Shown in pieces: positions 1 through 8,917 of a DNA stretch of 64,000 nt. The stretch covers positions 558,001 through 622,000 of the forward strand of contig CAWJOU010000005.1 in the NCBI GenBank assembly GCA_963844575.1. The letters are read 5' to 3'. Source of the stretch: DASZUK01 sp963844575. Lineage in GTDB: Bacteria > Actinomycetota > Acidimicrobiia > Acidimicrobiales > RAAP-2. Position numbers and translations under genes: made by a program. The notes beneath the pieces are model-generated. The model was not told where the DNA came from. It worked only from the letters and a program-made list of their open reading frames with translations, and did not search any database. Within the stretch, counting starts at the first letter, position 1; the number at the start of each line of letters is the position of its first letter.

Positions 1-1972
1 CGACGCGGACGACGATCTCCCGGTCGTCGGCGTCGGTCCCGATGACGATCGAGTTGATCTCCCGGGCGTCGATGTCGCCGAGGTGGGTGGCGACCGCCGT
101 CTTCAGCCCCAGCTCGGTCGTGCTCTGGCCATCCTCCGGCTGGGTGCTCGTGCCACCCTCCGGCTGGGTGCTCCGGCCATCTCCAGGCGGGGTGGCGGCG
201 CCGAAGTAGAACCGGCTGAGCCACGGCAGCGCTTCCTCGCGGCCGCCGGCGATCTCGTCCAGGTCGTTCTCCATGGCCGCGGTGAAGCCGTAGTCGACGA
301 GATCGCCGAAGTAACGCTCGAGCAGCCCGACGACGGCGAACGCGGTGAAGCTCGGCACGAGGGCGGAGCCCTTCTTCCAGACGTAGCCGCGGTCGAGGAT
401 GGTGGCGATGACGCTGGCGTACGTCGACGGCCGGCCGACGCCGAGCTCCTCCATGGCCTTGACCAAGGACGCCTCGGTGTACCGGGCCGGGGGCTGCGTC
501 GTGTGCGACGCGGGCTCGAAGGTGACCGGGTCGACGGCATCGCCCTCGACGAGCGGCGGCAGGACGACCTCCCGGTCGGCCAGCTCGGCCTCCGGGTCGT
601 CCTCGCCCTCGACGTAGGCGCGGAGGAAACCGGGGAAGGCGATCACGCGGCCGCTGGCCGAGAACTCGACGGCCGCGCCGGCCAACTGCGGCGCGTCGCC
701 GGGCATCGTGGCGGCCAGCCGCACCTGCGCGCTCGTCCCGGTGGCGTCGGCCATCTGGGAGGCGACCGTCCGCTTCCAGATCAGCTCGTACAGGCGGAGC
801 TCGTCGCCGTGCAGCGACCGCCCGGCGGCCTCCGGGGTCCGGAACGTGTCGCCGGCCGGCCGGATCGCCTCGTGGGCCTCCTGGGCGTTCTTCACCTTGC
901 GCTCGTAGCGCCGGGGGGCCTGGGGGACGTACTCGGCCCCGTAGAGCTCGGTCGCCTGGGAGCGGGCGGCACCCAAGGCCTCGTCGGACAGCGTCGTCGA
1001 GTCGGTCCGCATGTACGTGATCCAGCCCTGCTCGTAGAGCCGCTGGGCCACCTGCATAGCCCGCTGGGCGCTGAAGCGGAGCTTGCGACCGGCCTCCTGC
1101 TGGAGCGTCGACGTCATGAACGGCGGCGCCGGCGATCGACGGAACGGCTTCTCGGTCACCGACCGGACGGCGAACGGCTGGCCCTCCAGCCCGTCGGCCA
1201 GCGCCCGGGCCTCCGGCTCGGCGAGCACCCGGGTCGTGCCGGCCGACGCCCGCTCACCGGTGGCGGTGAAGTCCCGACCGGTCGCCAGCGTGGTCCCGTC
1301 GACGGCGACGAGCGCGGCGCCGAAGGTGCCGCCGCGGGCGGCGAACGTCCCGTCCACCCCCCACCAGGTGGCGGAGCGGAAGCGCATGCGGGCCCGCTCC
1401 CGCTCGACGACCATCCGGGTGGCGACGCTCTGGACCCGGCCGGCCGACAGTCGCGGCATGACCTTCTTCCAGAGCACCGGCGAGACCTCGTAGCCGTAGA
1501 GGCGGTCGAGGATGCGCCGGGCCTCCTGGGCGTCGACCAGCCGCCGGTCGAGCTCCCGCCAGTCGTCGACGGCCCGGCGGATGGCCGCCGGCGTGATCTC
1601 GTGGAAGACCATCCGCTTCACCGGGATCTGGGGGGCGAGCACCTCGGAGAGGTGCCAGGCGATCGACTCGCCTTCGCGGTCCTCGTCCGTCGCCAGGTAC
1701 AGCTCGTCGGCGTTCTTCAGCAGCTTCTTGAGGTTGGCGACGACCGACCGCTTCTCGGGCGAGACGACGTAGAGCGGCTTGAAGCCGTTGTCGACGTCGA
1801 CGCCGAGCCGGGCCCAACCCTCGCCCTTGTAGGCCGCGGGCACCTCGTCGGCGCCGCGGGGCAGGTCGCGGATGTGCCCGATCGACGACTCGACGATGAA
1901 GCCCGGGCCGAGCAGGCCGCCGATCGTGCGGGCCTTGGCCGGCGACTCCACGATGACCAGGGCCTTACCCAT
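1..1972 (-). CDS. topA: DNA topoisomerase I, 3' end cut by window edge
   Basis: Type IA topoisomerase that relaxes negative supercoils by breaking and rejoining one strand. The frame is open from ATG at 1972 to the window edge, 657 codons. Visible parts are the N-terminal TOPRIM segment MGKALVIVESPAKARTIGG, the TOPRIM acidic cluster DEDRE at residues 96-100 and the catalytic tyrosine in WITYMRTDS near residue 320. The domain-end motif VGRPSTYASVIATI follows. A short PT/Q-rich insert with a 24-bp internal repeat comes next (around 132-174), then the C-terminal repeat segment ELGLKTAVATHLGDIDARE, where the window stops. Actinobacterial TopA normally runs about 200 residues further. The gene lies 150 nt downstream of hppA on the same strand. 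The assignment is firm from the motifs. Confidence 0.95.
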   Translation of the reverse strand, partial: MGKALVIVESPAKARTIGGLLGPGFIVESSIGHIRDLPRGADEVPAAYKGEGWARLGVDVDNGFKPLYVVSPEKRSVVANLKKLLKNADELYLATDEDREGESIAWHLSEVLAPQIPVKRMVFHEITPAAIRRAVDDWRELDRRLVDAQEARRILDRLYGYEVSPVLWKKVMPRLSAGRVQSVATRMVVERERARMRFRSATWWGVDGTFAARGGTFGAALVAVDGTTLATGRDFTATGERASAGTTRVLAEPEARALADGLEGQPFAVRSVTEKPFRRSPAPPFMTSTLQQEAGRKLRFSAQRAMQVAQRLYEQGWITYMRTDSTTLSDEALGAARSQATELYGAEYVPQAPRRYERKVKNAQEAHEAIRPAGDTFRTPEAAGRSLHGDELRLYELIWKRTVASQMADATGTSAQVRLAATMPGDAPQLAGAAVEFSASGRVIAFPGFLRAYVEGEDDPEAELADREVVLPPLVEGDAVDPVTFEPASHTTQPPARYTEASLVKAMEELGVGRPSTYASVIATILDRGYVWKKGSALVPSFTAFAVVGLLERYFGDLVDYGFTAAMENDLDEIAGGREEALPWLSRFYFGAATPPGDGRSTQPEGGTSTQPEDGQSTTELGLKTAVATHLGDIDAREINSIVIGTDADDREIVVRV

Positions 1973-1985
1973 GGCAATACGGCCA

Positions 1986-2015
1986 ATGGCCGTGTAGCCG
2001 ATGGCCGTGCAGCTC
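1986..2015. repeat. 15-bp tandem repeat upstream of topA
   Basis: Two 15-bp units beginning ATGGCCGTG lie back to back just upstream of the topA start. They differ at a few positions. The repeat is non-coding and belongs to a window-wide pattern of short tandem duplications at gene boundaries. Confidence 0.6.
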
Positions 2016-2033
2016 ATGGTGGTCGGGCACTCG

Positions 2034-2063
2034 GCGACTGGCTCCGGTGCGACTGGCTCCGAT
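2034..2063. repeat. 15-bp tandem repeat between hppA and topA
   Basis: Two 15-bp units that begin GCGACTGGCTCCG follow each other between the end of hppA and the start of topA. No gene is visible here. A topA promoter would have to lie in this stretch, but no convincing -35/-10 pair was seen. Confidence 0.6.
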
Positions 2064-2125
2064 GAAGGGGGGCATGACGACGACAGGCTCCCGGCAACCG
2101 GTGCCCGCTGTCAAGAGGGTGGTCG

Positions 2126-4486
2126 TCAGTCGGCGGCCACGGGAGACGGCGGGGTGGTCGAGCCGATCGGGCCGGCGTCGACCGCCGGGGGGAGGTCGGC
2201 GTCCAGGCCGCTGGTCTTCCGCTTGGAGAAGGCGATAGCGGCCAGCAGCACCACCAGGGCGGCGGCGGCGATGGCGTAGCGGGCGGTGTTGTTGTGCCGC
2301 AGGGTGATCACCGCCGGCAGGACCAGCAGCGAGACCAGGTTCATGACCTTGATCATCGGGTTGAGCGCCGGGCCGGCGGTGTCCTTGAACGGGTCGCCGA
2401 CGGTGTCGCCGATGACGGCCGCCTTGTGGGCTTCGGACCCCTTGCCGCCCTCGTGACCGTCCTCGATGAACTTCTTGGCGTTGTCCCACGCGCCGCCGGA
2501 GTTCGAGAGCGTGTTGGCCATCAGCTGGCCGGTCAGGATGGCGCCGGCCAGGAACGCCCCGAGGGCGAGGTAGTTGATGCCGAAGCCGACGATGACCGGG
2601 GCCAGGATGGCGAGGAGCGCCGGGGTGGCCAGCTCGCGCTGGGCGGCCGCGGTGCAGATCGAGATGACCCGCCCGTACTCGGGCTTCTCGGTGTAGTCCA
2701 TGATGCCCGGGTGTTCCCGGAACTGGCGCCGGACCTCCTGGACGACGGTGCCGGCCGACCGGCCGACGGCCCGGATGGCCAGGGCCGAGAACAAGAAGGC
2801 GATGGAGCCGCCGATGAGGAGCCCGATGAAGACCGTCGGGTTCGCCACGTTGACCTCGGAGGCCACCTGGTGGAACAGCTTGGAGGCGGCGATGTGCTTC
2901 AGGCTCGGGAGCTGTTCGCCGATCGTCTCGATGAACGAGGCGAACAGGGCGACCGCGGCGATGACGGCCGATCCGATGGCCACGCCCTTGGTGATGGCCT
3001 TGGTGGTGTTGCCGACCGCGTCGAGGCTGACCATGATCCGCTCGGCCTCGCCGCTGAACTCGCCGGACATCTCGGCCACGCCGGCGGCGTTGTCCGAGAC
3101 CGGCCCGAAGCTGTCCTCGGACACGACCATGCCGGTGGTGGCCAGCAGGCCGATCCCGATCAGGGCGACCAGGTAGAAGGTGTACTCGATGTTGCCGCTG
3201 CCCAGCCCGATGGCCACCCCGAGGGCGATGGCGATGGCGATGATCGCCCACACCGAGGACTCCAGACCGATGGCGAACCCGGACAGGACCGTGGTGGCCG
3301 GCCCGGTGCGGGCCGACTCGGCGATCTCCTTCACCGGCCCTCGTTCGGTGGACGTGAACTGCTCGGTGATCTGGCTGGCCACGAGGGCCAGGATCACGCC
3401 GGTGAGGACGGCCCAGAAGACCTTCAGGTCGTGGACGTAGTACTGGGCCACGAAGAACGCCCCGATGACGGTCAGGATGGCCGACAGCCAGAAGCCTCGG
3501 TTGATGGGGGCCATGGCGTTGCGGTCCTTGGCCCGGGCCCGGACGACGTACACCCCGATGACCGAGGCGACGATGCCGATGGCTGGCACGATGAGCGGGA
3601 ACAGGATCGCCGGGGTGGGGTTGAAGATGTGCCCCGGGAGGGTCCGGAAGGCCGAGTAGCCGAGGATCAGCGACGAGATGATCGTGATCTCGTAGGACTC
3701 GAACAGGTCGGCGGCCATGCCGGCGCAGTCGCCGACGTTGTCGCCGACGTTGTCGGCGATGGTGGCCGCGTTGCGGGGGTCGTCCTCGGGGATCCCGGCC
3801 TCGACCTTCCCGACGAGGTCGGCGCCGACGTCGGCCGCCTTCGTGAAGATGCCGCCGCCCACCCGCATGAACAACGCGAGCAGCGACGCGCCGAAGGCGA
3901 ACCCGATCAGCACCGCGGTGGCCGAGTTCTGGAAGATCATGACGATGGCCGTCGCCCCGAGCAGGCCGAGGCCCACACAGAGCATGCCGGTGACGGCCCC
4001 GGTGCGGAAGGCCACCTTCAGCGCGCCGGCCATCTTGCCGCCCTTGGCCGCCGCGGCGGCGGTCCGGACGTTGCCTCGGACGGCGATCGACATGCCGATG
4101 AACCCGGTGAGGCCGGAGAAGAGGGCCCCGAACAGGAAGCAGATCACCCGGTAGATCCCGGCCTGGGCGAAGCTCAGGGCCACCGTCCCGTCCGGCCGGG
4201 TCACCTTGGTGGCCGTGAAGAAGATCAGGACGGCCAACGGCACGATGATGATGAGGATCACCTTGAACTGCCGCTTCAGGAAGGCTTCCGCGCCCTCCTG
4301 GATGGCCTTGGCGATCTCCCGCATCTTGGGGGTGCCGGTATCGGCCGCCAAGACGCCGCGCATGAGGACGAGACCGGCAACGATGCCGATCACTCCGGCG
4401 GCCATGGCGAGGACCAGCCAGACCCAGTCCGTGTTGCTCAGATGGAAAGCCTGGTACCCCCCTTCGGCAACGAGGGCGTGGTTCAT
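2126..4486 (-). CDS. hppA: Membrane H+-translocating pyrophosphatase, K+-independent type
   Basis: Integral membrane pyrophosphatase that couples PPi hydrolysis to proton pumping. The 786-aa length and many hydrophobic helices fit the family. The substrate-site signature is present as DVGADLVGKVEAGIPEDDPR, followed by NVGDNVGDCAGMAADLFE. The motif GNTTKAITKG carries Lys where K+-dependent enzymes have Ala; in this family that marks the K+-independent class (established knowledge). I chose ATG 4486 because the predicted protein then begins just before the first transmembrane helix and an AAGGGA stretch lies upstream. An in-frame extension to 4540 adds 18 polar residues unlike the family. It lies between topA and the permease gene, all on the minus strand. 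Confidence 0.95.
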   Translation of the reverse strand: MNHALVAEGGYQAFHLSNTDWVWLVLAMAAGVIGIVAGLVLMRGVLAADTGTPKMREIAKAIQEGAEAFLKRQFKVILIIIVPLAVLIFFTATKVTRPDGTVALSFAQAGIYRVICFLFGALFSGLTGFIGMSIAVRGNVRTAAAAAKGGKMAGALKVAFRTGAVTGMLCVGLGLLGATAIVMIFQNSATAVLIGFAFGASLLALFMRVGGGIFTKAADVGADLVGKVEAGIPEDDPRNAATIADNVGDNVGDCAGMAADLFESYEITIISSLILGYSAFRTLPGHIFNPTPAILFPLIVPAIGIVASVIGVYVVRARAKDRNAMAPINRGFWLSAILTVIGAFFVAQYYVHDLKVFWAVLTGVILALVASQITEQFTSTERGPVKEIAESARTGPATTVLSGFAIGLESSVWAIIAIAIALGVAIGLGSGNIEYTFYLVALIGIGLLATTGMVVSEDSFGPVSDNAAGVAEMSGEFSGEAERIMVSLDAVGNTTKAITKGVAIGSAVIAAVALFASFIETIGEQLPSLKHIAASKLFHQVASEVNVANPTVFIGLLIGGSIAFLFSALAIRAVGRSAGTVVQEVRRQFREHPGIMDYTEKPEYGRVISICTAAAQRELATPALLAILAPVIVGFGINYLALGAFLAGAILTGQLMANTLSNSGGAWDNAKKFIEDGHEGGKGSEAHKAAVIGDTVGDPFKDTAGPALNPMIKVMNLVSLLVLPAVITLRHNNTARYAIAAAALVVLLAAIAFSKRKTSGLDADLPPAVDAGPIGSTTPPSPVAAD

Positions 4487-4619
4487 GCCTGGTGGTCCCT
4501 TTCTCTGTCCCTCCGCACCGCCCGCCGTAAGAGGCAGCACCGGCTTGAGGCCGAGGGGACGATAGCGACTGGCCCGCTCCGAGGCAAGGAAGCTCGCCGG
4601 AACGGGCGGGCGCGGGCCG

Positions 4620-7280
4620 TCAGTCCGCCTCTTCGGTCGGGTCCCGGTCGGGCCCGGCGACCAGTTCGTAGTCGGGGTTCAAGATGGCCAAGCGGCGGCC
4701 CCACGCCCCGACCATCCCCTCGGCGACCAGGCGGGCGCCCGGCTCGATCCCCGGGATCTTCGGCCGGCCCTGGAAGACGAGGAGCAGCCCGCCGGAGCGG
4801 TCGACGAGCAGGCACTCGAGGTTCGACGTGCCCGCCCGCGGCTGGACCCGGACCGACTTGACCCGCCCGGCCACCCGCACCCGTTCGCGGAAGCGGGCGT
4901 CGCCGATCGGCTGGGTGTTCGTGGCCCGTTCGGCGAGCGCCCGGTCGACGGCGAACGCCGGTTCCTTGGCCCGCTCCTTTGCCCGGTCGCGCTCCCTTCC
5001 CCGGTCGCGTCGGCCGGCGGCCGCTGCTGCCGGCGCGGCGGGGCTCGTCGCCTGGTCGACCTTCGTCGGGCGGAGCGGTGTCACCTCCGCCAGGCCGCCC
5101 TCCCGCTCACGGTCGTCCGCTTCCCACCGGCCGGCGGCCGTGGCGTCGGTGCCCTCGGCCACCGCGGTGGCCGCGGCGGCTTCGACCACCTTGCGGTACC
5201 GCCGGCCCCGTTCGGCCCACCGGCCGCCGACGTTGTACGGGACGATCGTCGCCGCGACGTGCGGCACCTGGCTGACGATGGCCGCGATCTTGTCGGCCGT
5301 CCGGTCGTGCAGCAGCCGCTGCCAGCCGAGGGCGAACGTCCGTCGGGGCAGCAGCACCGTGCACTCCGTGTCGCCGTCCACCACCGCGTCCGCCACCAGC
5401 TCGACCGCGGCCCGCGAGAGCCGTCGGTCCGGGCACTCGATCACGTCCAGCGGCAGCCGACTGAGACCGAGCCGGCGCCACTCCTCCTGGAGCTCGCGGG
5501 CTTCACGGTTGTCGATGTCGAAATGGACGGCCCGCAAATCGTCGGGCGACAGCGTCCGGGCGTACTGGATGGCCCGGGCGGTCGCCATGTCGAGGCGGTC
5601 GACGAGGACGACGACGACGTGGTGGCGGAGGATCGGGGCCGATGCGGCCCTCGCCGCGCCGACCTCGAGCTGCTGAGACTCCGCCACGTACTCCCGGTGG
5701 AGCCGGATCAGCCCCCAGTACATGAGCGGCCCGACCACCACCACGATCCAGGCCCCTTCGGTGAACTTGGCGATGGCGAAGATCAGGACGACGACCCCGG
5801 CCAGGAAGGCCGAGAACCCGTTGACCACCACGCCCTTGCGCCAGCGGCCCGCCTTGTGGGTCAGGTGGTGCTTCACCATCCCCGCCCCGGCCATGGTGAA
5901 CCCGGTGAACACCCCGATGGCGTAGAGCGATACCAACCCGTCGACCTGGCCCTTGAACACCAGGATGAGGAGGATGGCCACGATGGCCAGCACCACGATG
6001 CCGTTGGAGAACGACAACCGGTGGCCGCGGCGGGTGAGCTGGCGGGGGAGGAACGAGTCACCGGCCACGAAGTTGGCCAGGAACGGGAAGCCGTTGAAGC
6101 TGGTGTTGCCGCCGGTATAGAGGATCAGGACCGTGGCCAGCTGGACCACGTAGAAGAGGACGTGGCCGATACCGGTGCTGCCGAGCACCGACTCGACCTC
6201 TTGGGACACCACCGTCGGGGAGCCGGCGGCGTAGGGCACGGCGTGGGTCCACTTGGCGAGCAGCGTGACGCCCAGCACCAGGAACGCCAGTACCGAGCTC
6301 ATCGTCACCAGGGTGATCCGGGCGTTGTGCGACTCGGGCTTGCGAAAGCTGCTGACCCCGTTCGAGATGGCCTCCAGGCCGGTGAGGGAGGAGCCACCGT
6401 TGGCAAACGATCGGAGCAGCGAGATGAACGCCAGCCCCATCAGCAGGCCGCTCCCGGGCGTCCCGATGTGGCCCCCGTACAGTGTGTGGGCCGGCGGCAG
6501 CGGCCGAGCATGGAGATCGCCGAGGGCCGCCTTGATGTAGCCGACGACGATGACGAAGACCAGGCTGACGATGAAGAAGTACGTCGGGAAGGCGAAGTAC
6601 TTCCCGGCCTCCCGGATGCCCCGCAGGTTGCCGTAGAGCAGGAGCAGGACCACCCCCACGGTGATCAACACGGTGGGGGTCGTCCCCCTCAGGGAGGGGA
6701 CGGCGCTGGTCAGGGCGGCCGTGCCGGCGGCCGTCTGCACGGCGACCGTCACCGTGTAGTCGATCAGCAGCGCCACGGCGGCGATCTGGGCGACCTTGGG
6801 GCCGAAGTTGTCCCGGGCCACTACGTAGGATCCGCCGGCCTTGGTGTAGAGCTGGATGACGTCCAGGTACGACAGGGTGACGAAGAACAGCACCCCCAAG
6901 ATGGCGATCGTGATGGGGACGACGAGGACGAAGGCGGCCAGCCCGACGTACGGGACGAGCTGCGTGAGCATCTCCTCGGTGCCGTACGCCGACGACGAGA
7001 TGCAGTCCGGCGCCAGGACGCCGAGGGCGATCGGCCGGCTCAGCCGCTCCGAGCTGAGCTGCTCGGTGACGAGCGGCGGCCCGAGCAGTTTGTTCTTCAA
7101 CCGGTACCGGACGGTCTCGGGGAACTGGTCGGGGTCCACGGCCGCCTGCAGCCGCGGGGCCCGCGGCGAGGCCACCGGTCGCCGGCCACCGCGGGCCGGG
7201 TGCTCGCCCGCCGGGTGCTCGCCCGCCAGTCCGGCCCCAGCCGTCGGCCGGCCGCCGTTCTCCGGGGACGGCGTCAGCAT
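4620..7280 (-). CDS. KimA-like APC permease fused to a C-terminal OB-fold domain
   Basis: An 886-aa protein in one uninterrupted frame. Residues about 60-560 form an amino acid/polyamine/organocation permease with about 12 hydrophobic helices (conserved start ISSSAYGTEEMLTQLVPYVG). Residues about 575-730 are a soluble domain resembling the cytosolic tail of KimA-type K+ symporters. A charged Ala/Arg/Lys linker follows, and residues about 796-886 look like an OB fold (RVAGRVKSVRVQP...LECLLVDRSGGLLLVFQGR). In mycobacteria a separate OB-fold gene lies in the same neighbourhood as an APC permease and the ceoB/ceoC (trkA) pair, so a fusion is notable. The divergent TrkA pair suggests potassium transport (inference). 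A GTG at 7325 in the same frame is an alternative start. Confidence 0.85.
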   Translation of the reverse strand: MLTPSPENGGRPTAGAGLAGEHPAGEHPARGGRRPVASPRAPRLQAAVDPDQFPETVRYRLKNKLLGPPLVTEQLSSERLSRPIALGVLAPDCISSSAYGTEEMLTQLVPYVGLAAFVLVVPITIAILGVLFFVTLSYLDVIQLYTKAGGSYVVARDNFGPKVAQIAAVALLIDYTVTVAVQTAAGTAALTSAVPSLRGTTPTVLITVGVVLLLLYGNLRGIREAGKYFAFPTYFFIVSLVFVIVVGYIKAALGDLHARPLPPAHTLYGGHIGTPGSGLLMGLAFISLLRSFANGGSSLTGLEAISNGVSSFRKPESHNARITLVTMSSVLAFLVLGVTLLAKWTHAVPYAAGSPTVVSQEVESVLGSTGIGHVLFYVVQLATVLILYTGGNTSFNGFPFLANFVAGDSFLPRQLTRRGHRLSFSNGIVVLAIVAILLILVFKGQVDGLVSLYAIGVFTGFTMAGAGMVKHHLTHKAGRWRKGVVVNGFSAFLAGVVVLIFAIAKFTEGAWIVVVVGPLMYWGLIRLHREYVAESQQLEVGAARAASAPILRHHVVVVLVDRLDMATARAIQYARTLSPDDLRAVHFDIDNREARELQEEWRRLGLSRLPLDVIECPDRRLSRAAVELVADAVVDGDTECTVLLPRRTFALGWQRLLHDRTADKIAAIVSQVPHVAATIVPYNVGGRWAERGRRYRKVVEAAAATAVAEGTDATAAGRWEADDREREGGLAEVTPLRPTKVDQATSPAAPAAAAAGRRDRGRERDRAKERAKEPAFAVDRALAERATNTQPIGDARFRERVRVAGRVKSVRVQPRAGTSNLECLLVDRSGGLLLVFQGRPKIPGIEPGARLVAEGMVGAWGRRLAILNPDYELVAGPDRDPTEEAD
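7198..7227. repeat. 15-bp tandem repeat in permease N-terminus
   Basis: Two identical 15-bp copies of GGGTGCTCGCCCGCC encode the repeated GEHPA segment in the unstructured N-terminus of the permease. Confidence 0.8.
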
Positions 7281-7443
7281 CGCGCCGACGGCGTCCCGAT
7301 CATCCCCGCTGCCGTCGGCATCCACCGCCCAAGAGTAAAGCCGACGCCCGCCGTCGAGTTGACGACTCCCCCGGCTCGCCCACCGGCGGCGGTCGGAGGC
7401 GTTGCCTTTACAGCCAACCGGCCGCCGTGTTGCACTGTCGGTC

Positions 7444-8106
7444 ATGCACGTCGTCGTCGTCGGCTGTGGCCGGGTCGGTTCGGGCCTGGCCCTGTCGCTG
7501 ACCGCTGAAGGGCACACCGTCTCGATCGTCGACCGCAACGGGCGCGCCTTCCGGCGTCTCCCGGCCGAGTGGGAGGGCGGCCGGGTCGTCGGCTCCGGGT
7601 TCGACCGGGACGACCTCGAGCGGGCGGGCGCCATCGGCGCCGACGCGCTCGCCGCGGTGACGAGCGGCGACAACACGAACATCCTGACCGTCCGGATCGC
7701 CCGCGAGACGTACCGCATCCCCCGGGTCGTCGCCCGGATCTACGACCCCCGCCGGGCCGAGATCTACCAACGGCTGGGCATCCCGACCGTCGCCACCGTC
7801 ACCTGGACGATCGACCAGGTCCGGCGGCGACTGCTGCCCGAGACGGTCACCGGCGAGTGGGCGGACGCCTCCGGCAAGCTCGTCCTCGTCGACCGGGCCA
7901 TGCCCGAGAAATGGGCCGGCCGCAGCCTGGCCGACATCGAAGAGCCCGGCCGGATCGCCCTCGTCGGCGTGACCCGGGCCGGCGTGCCGCGGCTCGACGC
8001 CCGCCAGCTCGTTGGCCAGGAGGGTGACCAGCTCCACGTCGCCGTCATGCGGGACGCGCTCGGCGAGCTCGAGCACCGCCTCGGCGGCTCGGTGGCTGCC
8101 TCATGA
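7444..8106 (+). CDS. TrkA-family potassium uptake regulator (RCK domain), first copy
   Basis: A 220-aa cytoplasmic RCK protein: a Rossmann TrkA-N domain with the NAD-binding start MHVVVVGCGRVGSG, followed by a TrkA-C-like domain (GRSLADIEEPGRIALVGVTR). Such proteins gate K+ channels or transporters in response to NAD(H) or ATP. It is followed 10 nt later by a second copy of exactly the same length and lies divergent from the KimA-like permease gene, an arrangement resembling ceoB/ceoC and the neighbouring permease in mycobacteria. ATG 7444 places the glycine motif at the N-terminus as expected; the upstream in-frame ATG at 7402 would add unrelated residues. Confidence 0.9.
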   Translation: MHVVVVGCGRVGSGLALSLTAEGHTVSIVDRNGRAFRRLPAEWEGGRVVGSGFDRDDLERAGAIGADALAAVTSGDNTNILTVRIARETYRIPRVVARIYDPRRAEIYQRLGIPTVATVTWTIDQVRRRLLPETVTGEWADASGKLVLVDRAMPEKWAGRSLADIEEPGRIALVGVTRAGVPRLDARQLVGQEGDQLHVAVMRDALGELEHRLGGSVAAS

Positions 8107-8116
8107 AAGTCGGCCC

Positions 8117-8779
8117 ATGAGAGTCGCCATCGCCGGCGCCGGCAGCGTCGGCACCGCCATCGCCCGTGACCTCTTCGTGAACGGCCACGACGTGCTCGTC
8201 CTCGAACAGGACCCGGACCTCGTCGAGAAGCGGCGCCAAGAGCTCGACGTCACCTGGATCGCGGCCGACGCCTGTGAGGTGGCGTCGCTCGACGCGGCCG
8301 GGCTGGCGACCGTCGACGTCGTCGTCGCGGCCACCGGTGACGACGAGGACAACCTCGTCATCTCGCTGCTGGCGAAGCAGGAGTTCGCGGTCCCCCGGGT
8401 GGTCGCCCGGGTGAACCACTCGAAGAACCAGTGGCTGTTCAACGAGAGCTGGGGCGTCGACGTCTCCGTGTCCACCCCCCAGCTGCTGACCGCCCTGGTC
8501 GAAGAGGCCGTCTCGGTCGGTTCGCTCGTTCGCCTCCTCCAGTTCCAGGGCGGCTCGGCCCATCTCGTCGAGGTCACGCTGGCCGAGGACTCGCCGGCCG
8601 CGTCGGTGGCCATCGCCGATCTCGGCGTCCCCCGCGACGCCACGGTCGTCGCGGTCGTCCGCGAAGACCGGCTCGTCGTCCCCCGCGGCGACACCGTCCT
8701 CCAGGTCGGCGACGAGGTGCTCGTCCTCGTCACCGCCGACGCCGAGGACGAGATCCACGCGCTCTTCGTCGGCGCCTGA
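8117..8779 (+). CDS. TrkA-family potassium uptake regulator (RCK domain), second copy
   Basis: A second 220-aa RCK protein with Rossmann motif MRVAIAGAGSVGTAIARDL, an acidic residue at the end of strand 2 (VLEQDPD), and a TrkA-C domain ending VGDEVLVLVTADAEDEIHALF. It probably forms a hetero-oligomer with the gene before it, as proposed for CeoB/CeoC (inference). The start at 8117 lies 10 nt after the upstream stop, so the two are surely co-transcribed. An earlier in-frame start would extend into the previous gene and was rejected. Confidence 0.9.
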   Translation: MRVAIAGAGSVGTAIARDLFVNGHDVLVLEQDPDLVEKRRQELDVTWIAADACEVASLDAAGLATVDVVVAATGDDEDNLVISLLAKQEFAVPRVVARVNHSKNQWLFNESWGVDVSVSTPQLLTALVEEAVSVGSLVRLLQFQGGSAHLVEVTLAEDSPAASVAIADLGVPRDATVVAVVREDRLVVPRGDTVLQVGDEVLVLVTADAEDEIHALFVGA

Positions 8780-8904
8780 TCCGGCCGATCCCGGCCGGCG
8801 GTACCGGGTCAAGTCCCGCCCACGTCGCGGATCGCCAGTTCACCGACGGTTCGCGAAGATGCCAGGAACCGGCCGCGTGGCCTGACTGAACCGGCGCTGG
8901 CCCG

Positions 8905-8910
8905 TACGAT
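8905..8910 (+). promoter_or_regulatory. -10 box of a probable leaderless transcript
   Basis: TACGAT lies 7 nt before the GTG start at 8918, so transcription would begin at or next to the start codon. No ribosome binding site is visible. Confidence 0.5.
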
Positions 8911-8917
8911 TGGCCAC

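Noticed and set aside
83..2065. Long plus-strand frame opposite topA
   Set aside because: It is the complement of the topA gene in GC-rich DNA and shows no domain, only Arg/Gly/Asp-rich text.
2294..4861. 855-codon plus-strand frame opposite hppA
   Set aside because: It is a shadow of the pyrophosphatase gene; the minus strand carries complete family motifs.
5259..7508. 749-codon plus-strand frame opposite the permease
   Set aside because: Composition is dominated by Asp/Gly/Arg/His from complementary codons; the minus frame has clear permease helices.
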